The notes below the pieces were generated by a model. It had not been told where the DNA came from and ran no database searches. It saw nothing but the letters and a program-made list of their open reading frames with translations. The translations under genes were made by a program, and so were the position numbers. This document shows, piece by piece, positions 41,652-53,018 of a stretch of DNA of 64,000 bases (its first letter is position 1; each line of letters begins with the position of its first letter). The DNA is from Rachicladosporium sp. CCFEE 5018 (Eukaryota; Ascomycota; Dothideomycetes; Cladosporiales; Cladosporiaceae): positions 618,254-682,253 of the forward strand of contig KZ111144.1 in the NCBI GenBank assembly GCA_002077045.2, written 5' to 3'.

Positions 41652-43940
41652 ATGAAGCGTAAGCTCGGTGCCCTCGAGAAAGTCGACGCAGACCTGCCGA
41701 ACCTCCAGCACAAGCTCAAGATCGACCCGCGTTCCTACGAGCAAGATTTCGTCAACCAGTACAGCCAATATCGTAGTCTCAAAGAGCTATTCCTACAATC
41801 GCCGACGACGACAGACGACAGCGGGATAGTCAGACTACGAGACCTGGTCGATTTTGTCAGCCACACGGCCGACTGCTACCCCAAGCTCACTACCGCATTC
41901 CCTTTGGACTTGGTCGAATTACTGGATCTACACCATGCCACATTGGATTCGGAGCTGCGAGACAAGCTCGTAGGTGCGCTGGTACTGCTACGAAGGAAGG
42001 AGACGATCGACTCGGTGCAGCTGCTAGACACACTATGGCCTCTGCTCCTTAAGACTCCATCCAAGAATCTACGCGCACTTCTCTTCCAGAAGATCCTTTC
42101 AGACCTCCGCACCTCCAATCAGAAAGCCACGAACCACAAGCTCAATCGCCACATCCAATCGAAATGCTTCGAGCTCATCGTCTCAGATCCAACCTCCGCA
42201 AAGGGTCTGTGGGCAGTGAAACTCACGCGCGAGCTATGGAAACGCCAGATCTGGAGCGATGCGAAAGCTGTGTCTGTCATGAAAGAGGCAGCCCTGAGTC
42301 AAGACGCCAAAGTAGTGACAGGCGGTGTTCGCTTCTTCCTGGGCGGTGATCAGGAGCGCGAGGAGGCTGCTGCAGAAGAGGACACGGATGATGAGGGTAA
42401 CATTGACATGGGCAAGCTGCGCCATCAGGCTGGTATCAACAAGAAGACTGGTAAACGTGCGAATGAGCTTCGGACCGCTGCTGCGAAGGTGAAGCGAAAG
42501 GAGAAGAAGAAGAACTCGCCACATCAGTTGAATTTCAGTGCATTACATCTGTTGCATGATCCGCAAGGGTTTGCAGAAGAGCTGTTCCAACGGCATCTAC
42601 AACCTGCTCAGCCGAAAGTGAGGCTTGTGCTCGAGCAGAAGCTGCTAGTGCTGCAGCTCGTATCACGACTTGTCGGCCTGCACAAGCTCACGCTCGAACC
42701 GCTGTACTCCTACTTCATCAAGTTCCTCACGCCTAAGCAGCCTTCCGTCACGTCCTTCCTGGCATCATTAGCGCAGTCGGCACATAGCCTCGTCCCACCA
42801 GACATTCTGGAGCCGTTGGTAGTTAAGATCGCGAATGAATTCGTCTCTGAAGCGTCGGCAGGCGAGGTGGCGAGTGCTGGGCTGAACTCGATCCGAGAGA
42901 TCTGTGCGAGACAGCCGCTGGCCATGTCGGACACTCTCCTGCAAGACCTTGTGCAGTACCGCAAGTCGAAAGACAAGGGCGTGCAGATGGCTGCTCGCGG
43001 CCTTCTCTCACTCTACCGCGAAGTCGGCGCCGACTTACTGCGCAAACGAGACCGTGGCCGCGATGCTGCTATGGGCCTGAGAATCGGCGAGAAGCAGACG
43101 GCTCGCTTCGGTGAAGTCGGCATAGGCGAGAGCGAGGGTCTGGAGTTGCTAGAGAAGTGGAAGGAAGAACAGGGCATCGACAGCGAAGCCGACGAGGAAG
43201 CCGGCTGGAACAACTGGGACGCCGAGAGCGACTCCGACGATGACGGCGAAGGCTGGATCAACGTGGAAAGCGATGGCGAGGAGATCGACATTTCAGACTC
43301 GGAGGACGAGCGTGAGAAGAAAGCCAAAGCCGCCGCGAAAGCAGAGCCAACCTTCGAGGCACAGCAGTCTGCAGACAACACTCCAGCAGCTACAACCCCA
43401 GCCTCTTCCCGTGCGACTGCTTCACTCGAGCCAGAAGCCGCCTTAAAGAGGGAGGAATCCCGAATCTCCCGCCTCGCCACCACACGAATCCTCACACCCG
43501 CCGATCTCGCGAAGCTGAACGAACTCCGCTCCACAGCCGCCGTAACCGCCGCCCTCCCTGCTACTAAGCGAAGGAAGTTGTTGGCCGCTCAAGCCGCAGC
43601 CGCTTCCTCACGCCACGTCGACGACCCCCTAACCGCCGCCCAGATCTCCGGTCTCAGCGCTCACTCTTACAAAGCGACTCGTCAAGAGAAGATCGCCATG
43701 GCTAAGGAGGGGAGTAGGGAGGAGGGAGGGAATGATCATCGGTCTACGACCGCTAGGAGGAAGGAGAGTGAAGGCAAATCTACCTCTAACAAAGAAAAGG
43801 AGCGGAAGAAGAACTTCCTCATGACGCTCGGGAAAGCGAAGCGGAAGGGAAAGCGCAGTCTTACGCAAGAGCGGGCGATCCTCAAGGGTCACGTTGAGCG
43901 CCGGAAGAGGGGAGGCAAGAGAGGGAATAAGGGGCAATAG
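41652..43940 (+). CDS. SDA1: Sda1, nucleolar 60S ribosome-biogenesis factor
   Basis: A single exon encodes 762 residues. The N-terminal helical-repeat region begins MKRKLGALEKVDADLPNLQHK and contains LPNLQ..L.I..DPRSYEQDF typical of Sda1. An acidic stretch (REEAAAEEDTDDEGN) is followed by a Lys-rich nuclear signal (KVKRKEKKKN) and HQLNFSALHLLHDPQGFAEELF. The C-terminal SDA1 domain includes LTPADLAKLNELR and a basic tail (KGHVERRKRGGKRGNKGQ). In yeast Sda1 is essential for pre-60S maturation and export and affects passage through Start. DBP6, another 60S factor, lies 16 kb away. The gene is complete and intronless. Confidence 0.95.
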   Translation: MKRKLGALEKVDADLPNLQHKLKIDPRSYEQDFVNQYSQYRSLKELFLQSPTTTDDSGIVRLRDLVDFVSHTADCYPKLTTAFPLDLVELLDLHHATLDSELRDKLVGALVLLRRKETIDSVQLLDTLWPLLLKTPSKNLRALLFQKILSDLRTSNQKATNHKLNRHIQSKCFELIVSDPTSAKGLWAVKLTRELWKRQIWSDAKAVSVMKEAALSQDAKVVTGGVRFFLGGDQEREEAAAEEDTDDEGNIDMGKLRHQAGINKKTGKRANELRTAAAKVKRKEKKKNSPHQLNFSALHLLHDPQGFAEELFQRHLQPAQPKVRLVLEQKLLVLQLVSRLVGLHKLTLEPLYSYFIKFLTPKQPSVTSFLASLAQSAHSLVPPDILEPLVVKIANEFVSEASAGEVASAGLNSIREICARQPLAMSDTLLQDLVQYRKSKDKGVQMAARGLLSLYREVGADLLRKRDRGRDAAMGLRIGEKQTARFGEVGIGESEGLELLEKWKEEQGIDSEADEEAGWNNWDAESDSDDDGEGWINVESDGEEIDISDSEDEREKKAKAAAKAEPTFEAQQSADNTPAATTPASSRATASLEPEAALKREESRISRLATTRILTPADLAKLNELRSTAAVTAALPATKRRKLLAAQAAAASSRHVDDPLTAAQISGLSAHSYKATRQEKIAMAKEGSREEGGNDHRSTTARRKESEGKSTSNKEKERKKNFLMTLGKAKRKGKRSLTQERAILKGHVERRKRGGKRGNKGQ

Positions 43941-44348
43941 AAGCTCGCTACCTACGTAGCTTTAGCGGAAGGATTCCTGCCTCCCTTCTCCTGTACTGTG
44001 CACCTCTCGTCGCTATCTGGTGCTTCGCGCTTCATCTGCATTTGGCATGAGGATGTCATGCTGCGCTATGTCTTCATGATCCATGCTTTGCAGGAGGGGG
44101 ATATCATGCTATATACACTGACTTCATGCCTCGGATACCACGCCTTTATAGCACCCTCGCGTACTGTGCTTGCGTCTCGTGCCTCATGCCAGACGATGCT
44201 CTCTCATCGCACAGCTCCCCCCTTGATCGCCGTCTAGCCCGCTGCGGCGCTGCATCCTGCTCCATGTTCCACCCCTTGTATCATGACATGGAGGTTCACC
44301 TCCGGACAGTCTCTTAGCACATCTCACATGTTTCCTGCTCTGCCTTCA
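43941..44348. other. Convergent intergenic region
   Basis: This 408-base region lies between the 3' ends of SDA1 and PBS2. I see nothing beyond 3' untranslated sequence. Confidence 0.4.
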
Positions 44349-46340
44349 TCACGCATCCACGGCCACAGCCTTCGCGGCCTGCGGACTCCCCACCCCCATC
44401 CCCGCGTCCAACGGCGCAGCATGCAGTGCCGGCTTGCCCGCGAACCCCATCTTTCCGCTTCGTTTCCGCTCAAGCGCAGCAATGACCCACTCGCCCACTT
44501 CACGATCAAAGAAGTCACCCACAGGCTTGCCGCCTTCTGGTAACTCCTCACCAGCCTCCGCGGCTTCCTCGTCTTCCTCTGTGATGGTCGGAGGTAGCAG
44601 GAGAGGGGCAAGCCAGGCGTGTTGCAGCAGCATCGGGTACGTCGGTCGAAGATTGGCGATTTTGTTCAGGCAGCCTGCTACGAAGTCTCGTGCTGCTTCG
44701 CTGAAGTCTGAGGCGGGCAGGTCGGGGGGTGCGCCGTCTACGATTGCCTATTTGGGTTATCAGTATGCGGATTTGCAGCAATCGAAAGGGTCAGGGGAAC
44801 ATACCGAAAGCTGCGAGAAGATATTATCGTATGTCTCTGGCGGATACGGGTATCTCCCCAACGCGCACTCAATAATCACCAACCCAAGAGACCAGATATC
44901 GGATTGCACAGAGTATGTTCCGCCTCCTGGATTCGCGCCCGCAGCCGCCACGCCGCCGCCTGAAATCCTCTCCGGGGCCATGTACGATTGACATCCGATA
45001 TTCGTTCGTGCCACGCTGGCCACCAAGTTGCCACTCACACCAAAATCGCAGATCTTCACCTGTCCTCTCGTGTTCATAAGAATATTCGTCGGCTTCACAT
45101 CGCGATGTATGATGTTGTGCTCCTCCTTCAGACTCTTCAGCCCGAGTGTTGTCGATAATGTGATCTTCCGTAGTACGCCTTCTGGTATACCGTCGCCGTA
45201 GATTTTGTCGCAAGACCCGCCGTCCATGTGCTCCATGCAGATATACACAGCGCCCTCTTGGAAGAATGCGCCGTAGAAATCGACGATGTAGGGCGAGGCG
45301 CAGCGGTGCAATACGTCGAGTTCCATGATGATGGTTGCGAATTTGGCGTCTTCGAGCTCAAGGCGCATTTCCTTCATGGCCATGACGAGCCCTGTGCCGA
45401 CGCCCGGTGCTAAGCCGTCCGTAGTGGCTGTGTCCTCCTCGTCCGCACCCTTGACCCTATTGCCTGCCAACCCTTGACCCGGTTTCCGCATCTTTGGTTT
45501 CGAATGCCGCACTTTGTACACAGTCCCGTAGTTGCCCTTCCCCAGCTCATCTAGCGTCTCGACTTCTTCCAGCGACATGCTGAACGTCTTGCCCGAGGCG
45601 AAGACAACACCTTTACTATCCAGTGTTGCTTTGCCCGCAAAGCTCAAAGCGCCGGTCTTGGGATCCAAGTATTGTGCGTACTTTTCCATCTGCGTCTGCT
45701 CTTTCGGCCTTTCCGCAGGTTCGCCATTCGCCTGAGTCGGTCCGCCTCCCATAGAGGACAGAGTCATCGGAGGCTTCTTCCTGCCTGGGCCGGTTGTGGC
45801 TGTTGGCGGTGCAGCGCCGGGGACACCGCCTGGTAGTTTCATTCCTCGTTTGGCTGCGAGACCGCCGAGTTGGGGCGCTGCGGGTGACGAGTTTGCAACG
45901 TGGGGTTGCGGTCGTGCGAGGTTTGCAGGCAGCTTGAAGCCTGCGGGGATGCCGCCTGCTCCAGGGCTAGGTGTTGGTATGGTGGGACCTGCAGCAGGTG
46001 CTGCTGGTGTGAAAGCGGCTCCACTCGGTTGCATGCCAGGCTTCGGTGCAGGCCCTGCTCTTGATAATGAGAAGGCCTTCATCCGTGCTGCCAGGTCTGC
46101 ATTCATCTGTGGTGGCCCTCGATTGGGCAGAAGACCACCTGGCGGTCTTCGTGCTGCATTCAACGTCCCAAGTGGCGTTGATGAGGGGTTCATGTTGGCG
46201 ACGATAGGTGATGGCATGTCTGAATGGCTCCGCGGGCTCATGGGCGGTGGAACAGCTGGACTCGTGGCTGGAGAGGACTCTTCTTCTTCTTGCGGATCGG
46301 GCGAGTCGGGAGGACTCGTTGCCTCGTATTGGTCTCCCAT
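44349..46340 (-). CDS. PBS2: MAP kinase kinase Pbs2 (HOG osmostress pathway)
   Basis: There are two exons, 46340..44805 and 44747..44349 (GTATGT..AATAG), giving 644 residues. Residues 1-260 are Pro/Ala/Gly-rich with several PxxP motifs; in yeast such a motif binds the Sho1 SH3 domain. The kinase domain shows GKGNYG (267-272), catalytic K323 in MAMKEMRL, HRD (412-414), DFG (432-434) and the activation loop SVARTNIGCQSYMAPERI with phosphosites S442 and T446, which is diagnostic for Pbs2. About 40 residues are inserted between the Gly loop and K323 (KPGQGLAGNRVKG...). Pbs2 phosphorylates Hog1 after osmotic or oxidative stress. The C-terminal tail is Gly/Ala-rich. Confidence 0.96.
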
Positions 46341-47443
46341 GGTGGGGTAGGTGTGGTGGGAGAATGTCGATGTCGAAGGACGGTGAGATGAGATATGTCA
46401 GCAGTGGTCGGACGCTGACTCGCTGCTTCGTACTGCAGCTGGATCAGATGTCGCCTTCACTGCAGTGCTGTCGTAGTATGCTGTCAACACGCCGTTCTTC
46501 GCAGTGATCGGCGTTGACAACAGAGGTGTGGCTGTGCAGAGAACTTGAGATGGGCTTTCCGCGTGTCGTGAACCGACGGCAGTGCGCGGGAGCACGTGAT
46601 TTGTGAATTGCCGATGGAAGAGTTAAAAGTCTCAACTCTGAAGGGTGTCAAGTAGGACTGTGTATGTGCCTTCAGAGAGTTACGAAGGAGTGACGTGAGC
46701 GATTGGAGATCCTCTCACACCAATTTGGCATGTATGCAGCACGCGCATTGATCAAGAACATCGAGATGTGACGTATGAGGAGCGACGCCCATCGTGCGTG
46801 GATTGCAGTGACGAAGTTGTCGGCCAAGTCTGCCGGTGACACACGGCAGGGGAAACCATGGCGGCGTCTCGGAGCGAGGAAAGGACATTGCAGATAGATG
46901 TATGATCTAATCGGAGGGCAGACCTGTCGTGATCGCTGAGTCGACTGAAGACGATACTGTTGACACAATGCTGCGCGTTGTCGAAACGGGTTGCATGCCA
47001 ATGAAACGCAGTCGAGATGGGGGGTGCGCTGTGGCTGAAATCAAGGGATCGACAAAGCCGGCTCCGCGGTGGGCGTGTAAAACACGTGAAGTTGCGTCTG
47101 GGGATAGAGAGGCTGGAACGCTCGCCAAGCATCTCAACCTCGATAGGCGTGCTTCTGTACCCATGCTTGCTGCCAACTTCGACCCGTCATGTAGCTCAGC
47201 ATTCACCACCGCTCTCTCCCTAACAATGCGCTGCGCAGTGTCTGTACTCGCACGACCGGATCGCACAGTCGCCAGCCATTCGCAGATGTGCTAATCAGTG
47301 CGACGGACCTCCACCACCGTCACGACTGCACTGCACCGTATTGCAACAGCCAGCGCGTTGAACCCAATCGCGACTGCCCCATTCGCCCTCTCCACAGCAT
47401 CGGCCCCTTCAACACCTCATACACGCTCATTCCACCGTCCATC
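46341..47443. promoter_or_regulatory. Divergent promoter region (PBS2 / AEC transporter)
   Basis: This 1,103-base region lies between divergent starts. The frame of the transporter is open back to 47288, but its first ATG is 47444. Other ORFs here are overlapping and unsupported. I recognise no regulatory motif. Confidence 0.4.
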
Positions 47444-49303
47444 ATGGCACCCGATTCCATATTCCAATCCTTCCGCCTACGCGAGCTCGTCTCAGGTACT
47501 GCCGCCACAGCACTGCGACAAAGAAGAGACTTGGGAGACGCCGCACAGATTCCCCTCGGGATGAGCGGCTTCAATGTCACTACCGCAGTGCTCAACGCGA
47601 CGGGCGATGCGGCGGCCAATCTCACGAATGCGACAGGGAGCATAGCAAGCATAGCGACAGACCTGCTTGTGAACGGCGGAAGCAAGCTACCACCCCACGC
47701 ATCACATCCCGACTTCCTGCACCTAGCTGGCCTGGTCTCGGAAGCAGTCCTCGAAGTTGTCATCGTCGCGCTCCCAGGCTACATCCTCGCCCGAAGGGGC
47801 ATGTTCGACGTGCGAGCTCAGAAGTTCCTGGCGGAGCTGAACACCAACATCTTCACCCCAGCCCTGATCTTCTCAAAGTTGGCATCACAATTGAATGCCG
47901 ATAAGCTGTCAGACCTGGCTGTGATACCACTCATCTTTGCTACACAGATCGCAGTGTCCTATGCGTGCTCGATTGCTATGGCGTATCTGTTTGGGTTCGG
48001 GAAGAAGCAAATGCAGAAGAACTTCATCTTGGCTATGGGCGTCTTTGGCAATTCGAACTCCCTGCCCATATCACTAGTGCTGTCGCTCAGCCATACAATA
48101 TCGGGATTGCACTGGGATAAGGTCCCTGGTGACAACGACTCGGAAGTCGCCGCGCGTGGTATCCTCTACCTCCTCATATTCCAGCAGCTCGGGCAGATGC
48201 TGCGATGGACATGGGGATACAATGTGCTGCTGAAGCCAGCATCCGAGTATGAAAACGAAGATGGGCGACCTTCAACCTCTGGCTCGAGTGCAGATCTCGA
48301 AGGAGGCCAGCCCAAGCAGAGCGCAGACTCCGGCTTCGGGACTTCCCCAGAAACCTCCAGCATTGCCTCCGGCTCCTCCTACAGCGAGGACGACGAGCGC
48401 ACGTCCTTGTTGATAGGCGCCACGCCAGCAAACGGCAATAATCTCTCCGCTACCCCTCGTGCGCGCACCCGGACGAATCTCAGCGAACGGAGTCAATCGT
48501 CCGCGCAGATATTCTCCTTCCCCAACTTCTCCCGAGCCTCTACATCCCACACCACCTCCTCGCCCGAAAGCGGCTGGCGTGCGGTCCTCTCTAATGCCCA
48601 GACTAAGCTCACCTCCGCCAAGACCGCAGTCACCTCCCGCATCTCCCACGCGTCCAACGCCATCTACGACGCCTGCCCACCCTGGCTGCAGAAGTTCCTC
48701 TCATACCTAGCCTACTACCTCCGCGCAATCTACGCCGGCGTAAAACGCCAAATGAACCCTCCCCTCTGGGCAATGCTAGTAGCCCTCATAATCGCCTCCG
48801 TCCCAGCCCTCCAGCGCGCCTTCTTCACCCCAGGAACCTTCGTAAACAACAGCATCACACGCGCCGTGCAACAGAGCGGAAATGTCGCCGTGCCCTTGAT
48901 CCTCACAGTCCTGGGATCGAATCTCGCACGCAGCACGCTGCCACAGGACCAGTTGGCTACAACGCCCGAAGAGAAGAAAGAAGAAAAGAAGCTGCTCTAC
49001 GCCGCGTGTCTGGCACGCATGTTCTTCCCCGTGCTCTTCATGGCGCCGGTGTTGGCCGTGGTAGCGAAGTACCTACCCGTTTCGATACTGGCGGACCCGA
49101 TTTTCATCATCGTCTGCTTCCTGCTCACCGGCGCTCCCTCGGCATTACAGCTGGCGCAGATTTGCCAGCTGAACGAAGTCTTTATGGGTGCGATGAGTAA
49201 TTTGTTACTCGTGAGCTATGTGGTGGTTATCTTTCCTAGCACGCTTACGCTGGTCATGTTGGCGTTGGAGGTTGTGGAGTGGGCTGCACGGTCGAGCTTG
49301 TAA
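47444..49303 (+). CDS. Auxin-efflux-carrier-type membrane transporter (AEC/PILS-like)
   Basis: A single exon encodes 619 residues. After a soluble N-terminus with NxT/NxS sites come hydrophobic segments: LVSEAVLEVVIVALPGYILARRG, then NIFTPALIFSKLAS, a hallmark of the auxin efflux carrier family, and ILAMGVFGNSNSLPISLVLSL. A Ser/Thr-rich cytosolic loop (about residues 265-420) separates these from the C-terminal helices, which include NPPLWAMLVALIIA and FLLTGAPSALQLAQICQLN. In fungi these proteins sit in the ER or plasma membrane; the substrate is unknown. The loop's many Ser residues suggest phospho-regulation, which is inference. ATG 47444 is preferred because upstream codons have no ATG and no family features. 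Confidence 0.92.
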   Translation: MAPDSIFQSFRLRELVSGTAATALRQRRDLGDAAQIPLGMSGFNVTTAVLNATGDAAANLTNATGSIASIATDLLVNGGSKLPPHASHPDFLHLAGLVSEAVLEVVIVALPGYILARRGMFDVRAQKFLAELNTNIFTPALIFSKLASQLNADKLSDLAVIPLIFATQIAVSYACSIAMAYLFGFGKKQMQKNFILAMGVFGNSNSLPISLVLSLSHTISGLHWDKVPGDNDSEVAARGILYLLIFQQLGQMLRWTWGYNVLLKPASEYENEDGRPSTSGSSADLEGGQPKQSADSGFGTSPETSSIASGSSYSEDDERTSLLIGATPANGNNLSATPRARTRTNLSERSQSSAQIFSFPNFSRASTSHTTSSPESGWRAVLSNAQTKLTSAKTAVTSRISHASNAIYDACPPWLQKFLSYLAYYLRAIYAGVKRQMNPPLWAMLVALIIASVPALQRAFFTPGTFVNNSITRAVQQSGNVAVPLILTVLGSNLARSTLPQDQLATTPEEKKEEKKLLYAACLARMFFPVLFMAPVLAVVAKYLPVSILADPIFIIVCFLLTGAPSALQLAQICQLNEVFMGAMSNLLLVSYVVVIFPSTLTLVMLALEVVEWAARSSL

Positions 49304-49804
49304 GAGGAACAGGCAGGTCAGATGGTCGAGGAGATTGTGAAAACTGGCGCAAGAGGGAACGGGGGTTTGAGGGTTTTGTTGAGTTGGCGAGGCGTACGGC
49401 AGCATGGACACAGGCGTTCAAATTGGCGGGAGCACCGGTGGGGTGCGGAGGGTACCACCAACTGTGGGAAGTGTACCTATAAATACTTGTGCACATTACT
49501 TGGGTATAGGTGTATGAGTATACACTACAGTTCAGCGATGCTCCTGTTTCGCCTCCCCTATTTCTGCCTCTTCACGGAAGCACTTCACTGCTCGGACATA
49601 CCGTATCGCCGGCTTTCCTGAGCTGCTGTCTCACAAGCCTCGGCTCATCGTCGACCTACCAACTGTAACCGCATCACAGAAGCTGTCTCAAGTAAGCCTG
49701 ATTGAAAGTACAGTAGGTCAATCCATATCACTCGCAATCTCTCGCTCTCTCACACACCTCACTCCCTCTACGATTTCTCCGATCTCCACCCTCCCACCGC
49801 AACC
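49304..49804. promoter_or_regulatory. Region upstream of the SDR gene
   Basis: This 501-base gap lies between plus-strand genes. The last 80 bases before the SDR ATG are a CT-rich tract (CTCGCTCTCTCACACACCTCACTCC...), a common fungal core-promoter/5' leader feature. Confidence 0.5.
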
Positions 49805-50762
49805 ATGAGCGCAGCAGCCGACGTCAAACTCGCCGACTTCCCCTCCCTCTTCTCCCTCGATGGCAAAGTCGCCGTAGTCACAGGCGGCAGCAGAGGTCTA
49901 GGCCTACACGCCGCTTCAGGGTACCCACTCCTCTCCATCCCCAAATCCCCTGCTCCGAGCTAACGAGTCCCGCGACGCCAGACTCCTGCAAGCCGGCTGC
50001 TCCAAAGTCTTCATCACCTCCCGCAAAACCAAGGCCTGTGAAGAAGCTTGCGCCGCCCTCAATGCCCTGGGGACGAAGGGGCAGGCGATCAGCGTGCCGG
50101 CTGATGCGAGCAAGTTATCAGAGATTGAAAGATTGGTAAGAGAAGTTAGCAAGCACACGGATCACGTGGACATCCTACTCGCCAACGCAGGCGCAACCTG
50201 GGGCGCGCCGTTCGATAGCCACCCCGAGGAGGCGTTCAACAAGGTCATGCAGTTGAATGTCACGAGTGTGTTTTACTGCACGCAGAAATTCGCTCCTCTC
50301 CTACAGAAGCGCGCGAGCGTGAATGATCCGTCAAGAGTGGTCATCACCAGCTCCGTCGCAGGGCTAGGCCCGGGAACACTAGGCGAGCACGGCACATACG
50401 GCTACTCGGCCTCCAAAGCCGCCGTGCTGCACCTAGGCAAGAACCTCGCAGTCGAGCTCGGCCCGCGGGGGATCATCGTTAATTCGATCTGTCCCGGTTT
50501 CTTTCCTACAAAGTCAGTAACTCGCTACCTCGATTCATTACAACAAAGTTCGACTGACGCGTCATACAGGATGGCCAGCGGGTTGATGGAGTTGACGGGC
50601 GGGACGAAGGCGCTGGCGGAGGCTACGCCGAATCAGCGGTTGGGCACGCCGGAGGATTTCGCGGGGACGGTGGTGTATTTGTGTAGTAGGGCGGGCGGGC
50701 ATGCGAATGGAGCGCATATCGTGCTTGATGGGGGGAGTATTTTGAGTAGGGGGAGGTTGTGA
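49805..50762 (+). CDS. Short-chain dehydrogenase/reductase (classical SDR)
   Basis: There are three exons (49805..49920, 49982..50512, 50570..50762), giving 279 residues. The cofactor motif is TGGSRGLG (residues 26-33). NAG follows at about 107-109, the catalytic Ser is in ITSSVAG (162/163), and Tyr and Lys are in YSASK (Y180, K184). The C-terminal loop PGFFPTK and DGG complete a classical SDR. The second intron (57 nt, GTCAGT..ACAG) is a multiple of three and stop-free, so an unspliced model would look open. It joins PTK to MASGL. The fold resembles gluconate/3-ketoacyl-type reductases; the substrate is unknown. Confidence 0.93.
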
Positions 50763-51207
50763 GTGATGGAGGAGGAAGAGAAACGGGAGTGTGTATATAT
50801 ATGTGCATTGTGGGTTGACACGATTTGTATATGGGCGATGTGCCATGGGCTGCTCAGAGATGAGTTGGTATTAGGAAGCACTGTGTGTTAGTCTATGTCT
50901 GTCTATACGGGTCCATCACTTCGTTTGCATGCTCGTGATCTGTGACCTGGAGTAACATTGTTCGGCTCTGCAATTCGACGAGAGTTGCGCAACTGGCATC
51001 AACTCGTTGCCCGGACCGGGTGTAGCGATCCCATGTCCAGCGCGCTCCGCTGCACAGCTCGCCCTCTCAAGTACCCTCGAAAACACTCGGCGCAGCACTC
51101 CGCGCCACCAACGCCACTCTCGAGCTGGTCGCTTTCGCACTAGCAGCCTTCGAACTCGCCGTCCTCACACTCGCAGCCCTCACACTTTCCGCCCACTCAG
51201 AGGCAGT
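50763..51207. other. Convergent intergenic region
   Basis: This 445-base region lies between the 3' ends of the SDR (+) and the CDF transporter (-). I see no feature. Confidence 0.4.
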
Positions 51208-52535
51208 CTACAGCTCCTTCTTCGTAAAGTGCTCGGGCGCATGACTAGTCTCGTAATCAATATGCACATACGCCCGCTCCACATCCGGCAGACTCTCGAG
51301 CTTCATCTGCAGCGCCTCGGCAGTGTCGTGCGAGTCCTTGACAGTCTGCTCCTGATCCATTACGATGTCTACTTCGACGATCAGTCGGGGGCCGGAGTGC
51401 CAGGCGCGGACGGTGTCGAGGGAGAGGATCAAGGGCGAGTGCGTCATGGAGATGTATGTTAGGTGTTGCAACATTGCTGTGTCAGCTGTTACGCCTATGA
51501 GGAGTTTGAACTCGGATTTTGCGGTGCGGAGCCAGAGGAAGGCGATCAGGCAGGAGAGGATGATGGCGCCCATGGGGTCTATCCACCATCGGACTTTGGC
51601 GCCTAGGATCGAGGTCATCAGACCGAAGCCGTTAATGAAGAGGTCGTTGCGGTGGTCTTCCCACAAGATGCGGATTTGGCTGTAGGTGTTTCGCAGAGCC
51701 CAGCAGTAGAAGAAGAGGGAGAGTTTCGTGCAGAAGGCTACGCCGACGACGATGGCGGATGCAAGCTGGTATAAGAAGTCAGTACGGAATTCTCGTCGAG
51801 AGCACACGCCAGTGAGACATACATGAGAATATCCGCGGTCAGTTTCCCTCCATTACCTGCCGCCAGATCCCTTGCGCTCAACACTATCAAGATCAAGCTC
51901 ACAGCCGTCATCAGAAACGAAAATGCAATATTTCCCGCCGTCTCGATCCTGGCTTTGCCACTCGGCCACCGCCTTGGGTCCACGCGGTTCACAGCCCGAG
52001 CGCACAAAATGAGCGTCAGATTACTCATAGGATCGAAGATTGCGTCCGCCAGGGTAGTGAACAGTGACAAACTCCCGGATGAAATAGCTGCGTACAATTG
52101 CAGACCAGCGAGGATGATGTTGGCCGCAAAGGAGCCATGAACAGCGATCTTGAACTGCAACGCCTCGGAATCCTGCTTCTCCTTCGCCTCTCGCACATGG
52201 TCATCAACCGGCTTCAGCAGACGCGAGATGTTCTCGTTCTGCGTCTCGTAGAAGTCCTCGAGTTTGCGCGTTTTCCAGGCTTCCTTACCAGCTGCCACGG
52301 GCGTGCAGCCGGTTGTGCGTTTTCGTGAAGTGTTAGCTCGGATGGTGTCGAGATCTGTGGCTGTTTTGAGGCCATGTCGTAAGCTATACGGGTCGTTGGC
52401 ATCTGTGTAGCTGGGGAGAGACTGCAGTTCGATGTCTGCGGCGCGAGCCTGTTCTGTGCTGTCGCGGTGGGTGAAAGCTGGTCGCGGGCGGAGGGAGAGC
52501 GCGTTATGTAGATCTGGGTCACGCGGGTCTGTCAT
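51208..52535 (-). CDS. Cation diffusion facilitator, Mn-type (DxxxD motifs)
   Basis: I read two exons, 52535..51819 and 51765..51208, giving about 424 residues. The donor GTCTCA is weak but keeps phase 0; a nearby GTATGT gives the wrong frame. After a soluble N-terminus come six membrane helices and a cytosolic C-terminal dimerisation domain. The metal sites in TM2 and TM5 are DAIFD (164-168) and DHRND (276-280). Both follow DxxxD, which in plant MTP8-11 marks Mn transporters; Zn members use HxxxD. The predicted role is proton-coupled removal of Mn (possibly Fe) from the cytosol into an organelle. The ferric reductase gene lies upstream on the same strand. Confidence 0.9.
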
Positions 52536-53018
52536 AGTTTCGTTGGATATGATCTGATCACCTTTCAGTGCAAATGTCCTGTCCAGAAGAGATGTGCGAC
52601 AAAAAGGAGGATATCTTCCAACGTGATAGTGTTTGTTAGGTTGAGGTTCTGTGTGACGTTGTGGCGAAAGCACAGCCACCGACCGTTTTTACTGCGCCGA
52701 TAAGGAACCGACGACAGTGCCTAGAGTTTTTGTGCCGGGTACGCTGGGGCACTATTCACTGCAAACCACTATCGTGTTCCACCATATTAGAACCTGCATT
52801 ACATGGACTGTGCCAATGTCGATGTCTGCAAAGTCAAAGTTCCGCTTCGTAGTGAGCTCAAGGTTAAGGTATACTCACATATGACGTTGACGGAGGTCAA
52901 GAGGAACGGCAAGTCAAGAGATCGACGAGGCTTCTACATTATGTACACGTTCCGTCTGCCGATCTATACTTCTAGTTGCGCCCAAGTAACTTCTGATCTC
53001 GAGACCCATGGCTCCTAT
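52536..53018. promoter_or_regulatory. Region between ferric reductase and CDF genes
   Basis: This 483-base gap separates two co-oriented metal-related genes and should contain the CDF promoter. No iron-responsive GATA-type element (ATCWGATAA) is seen. Confidence 0.4.
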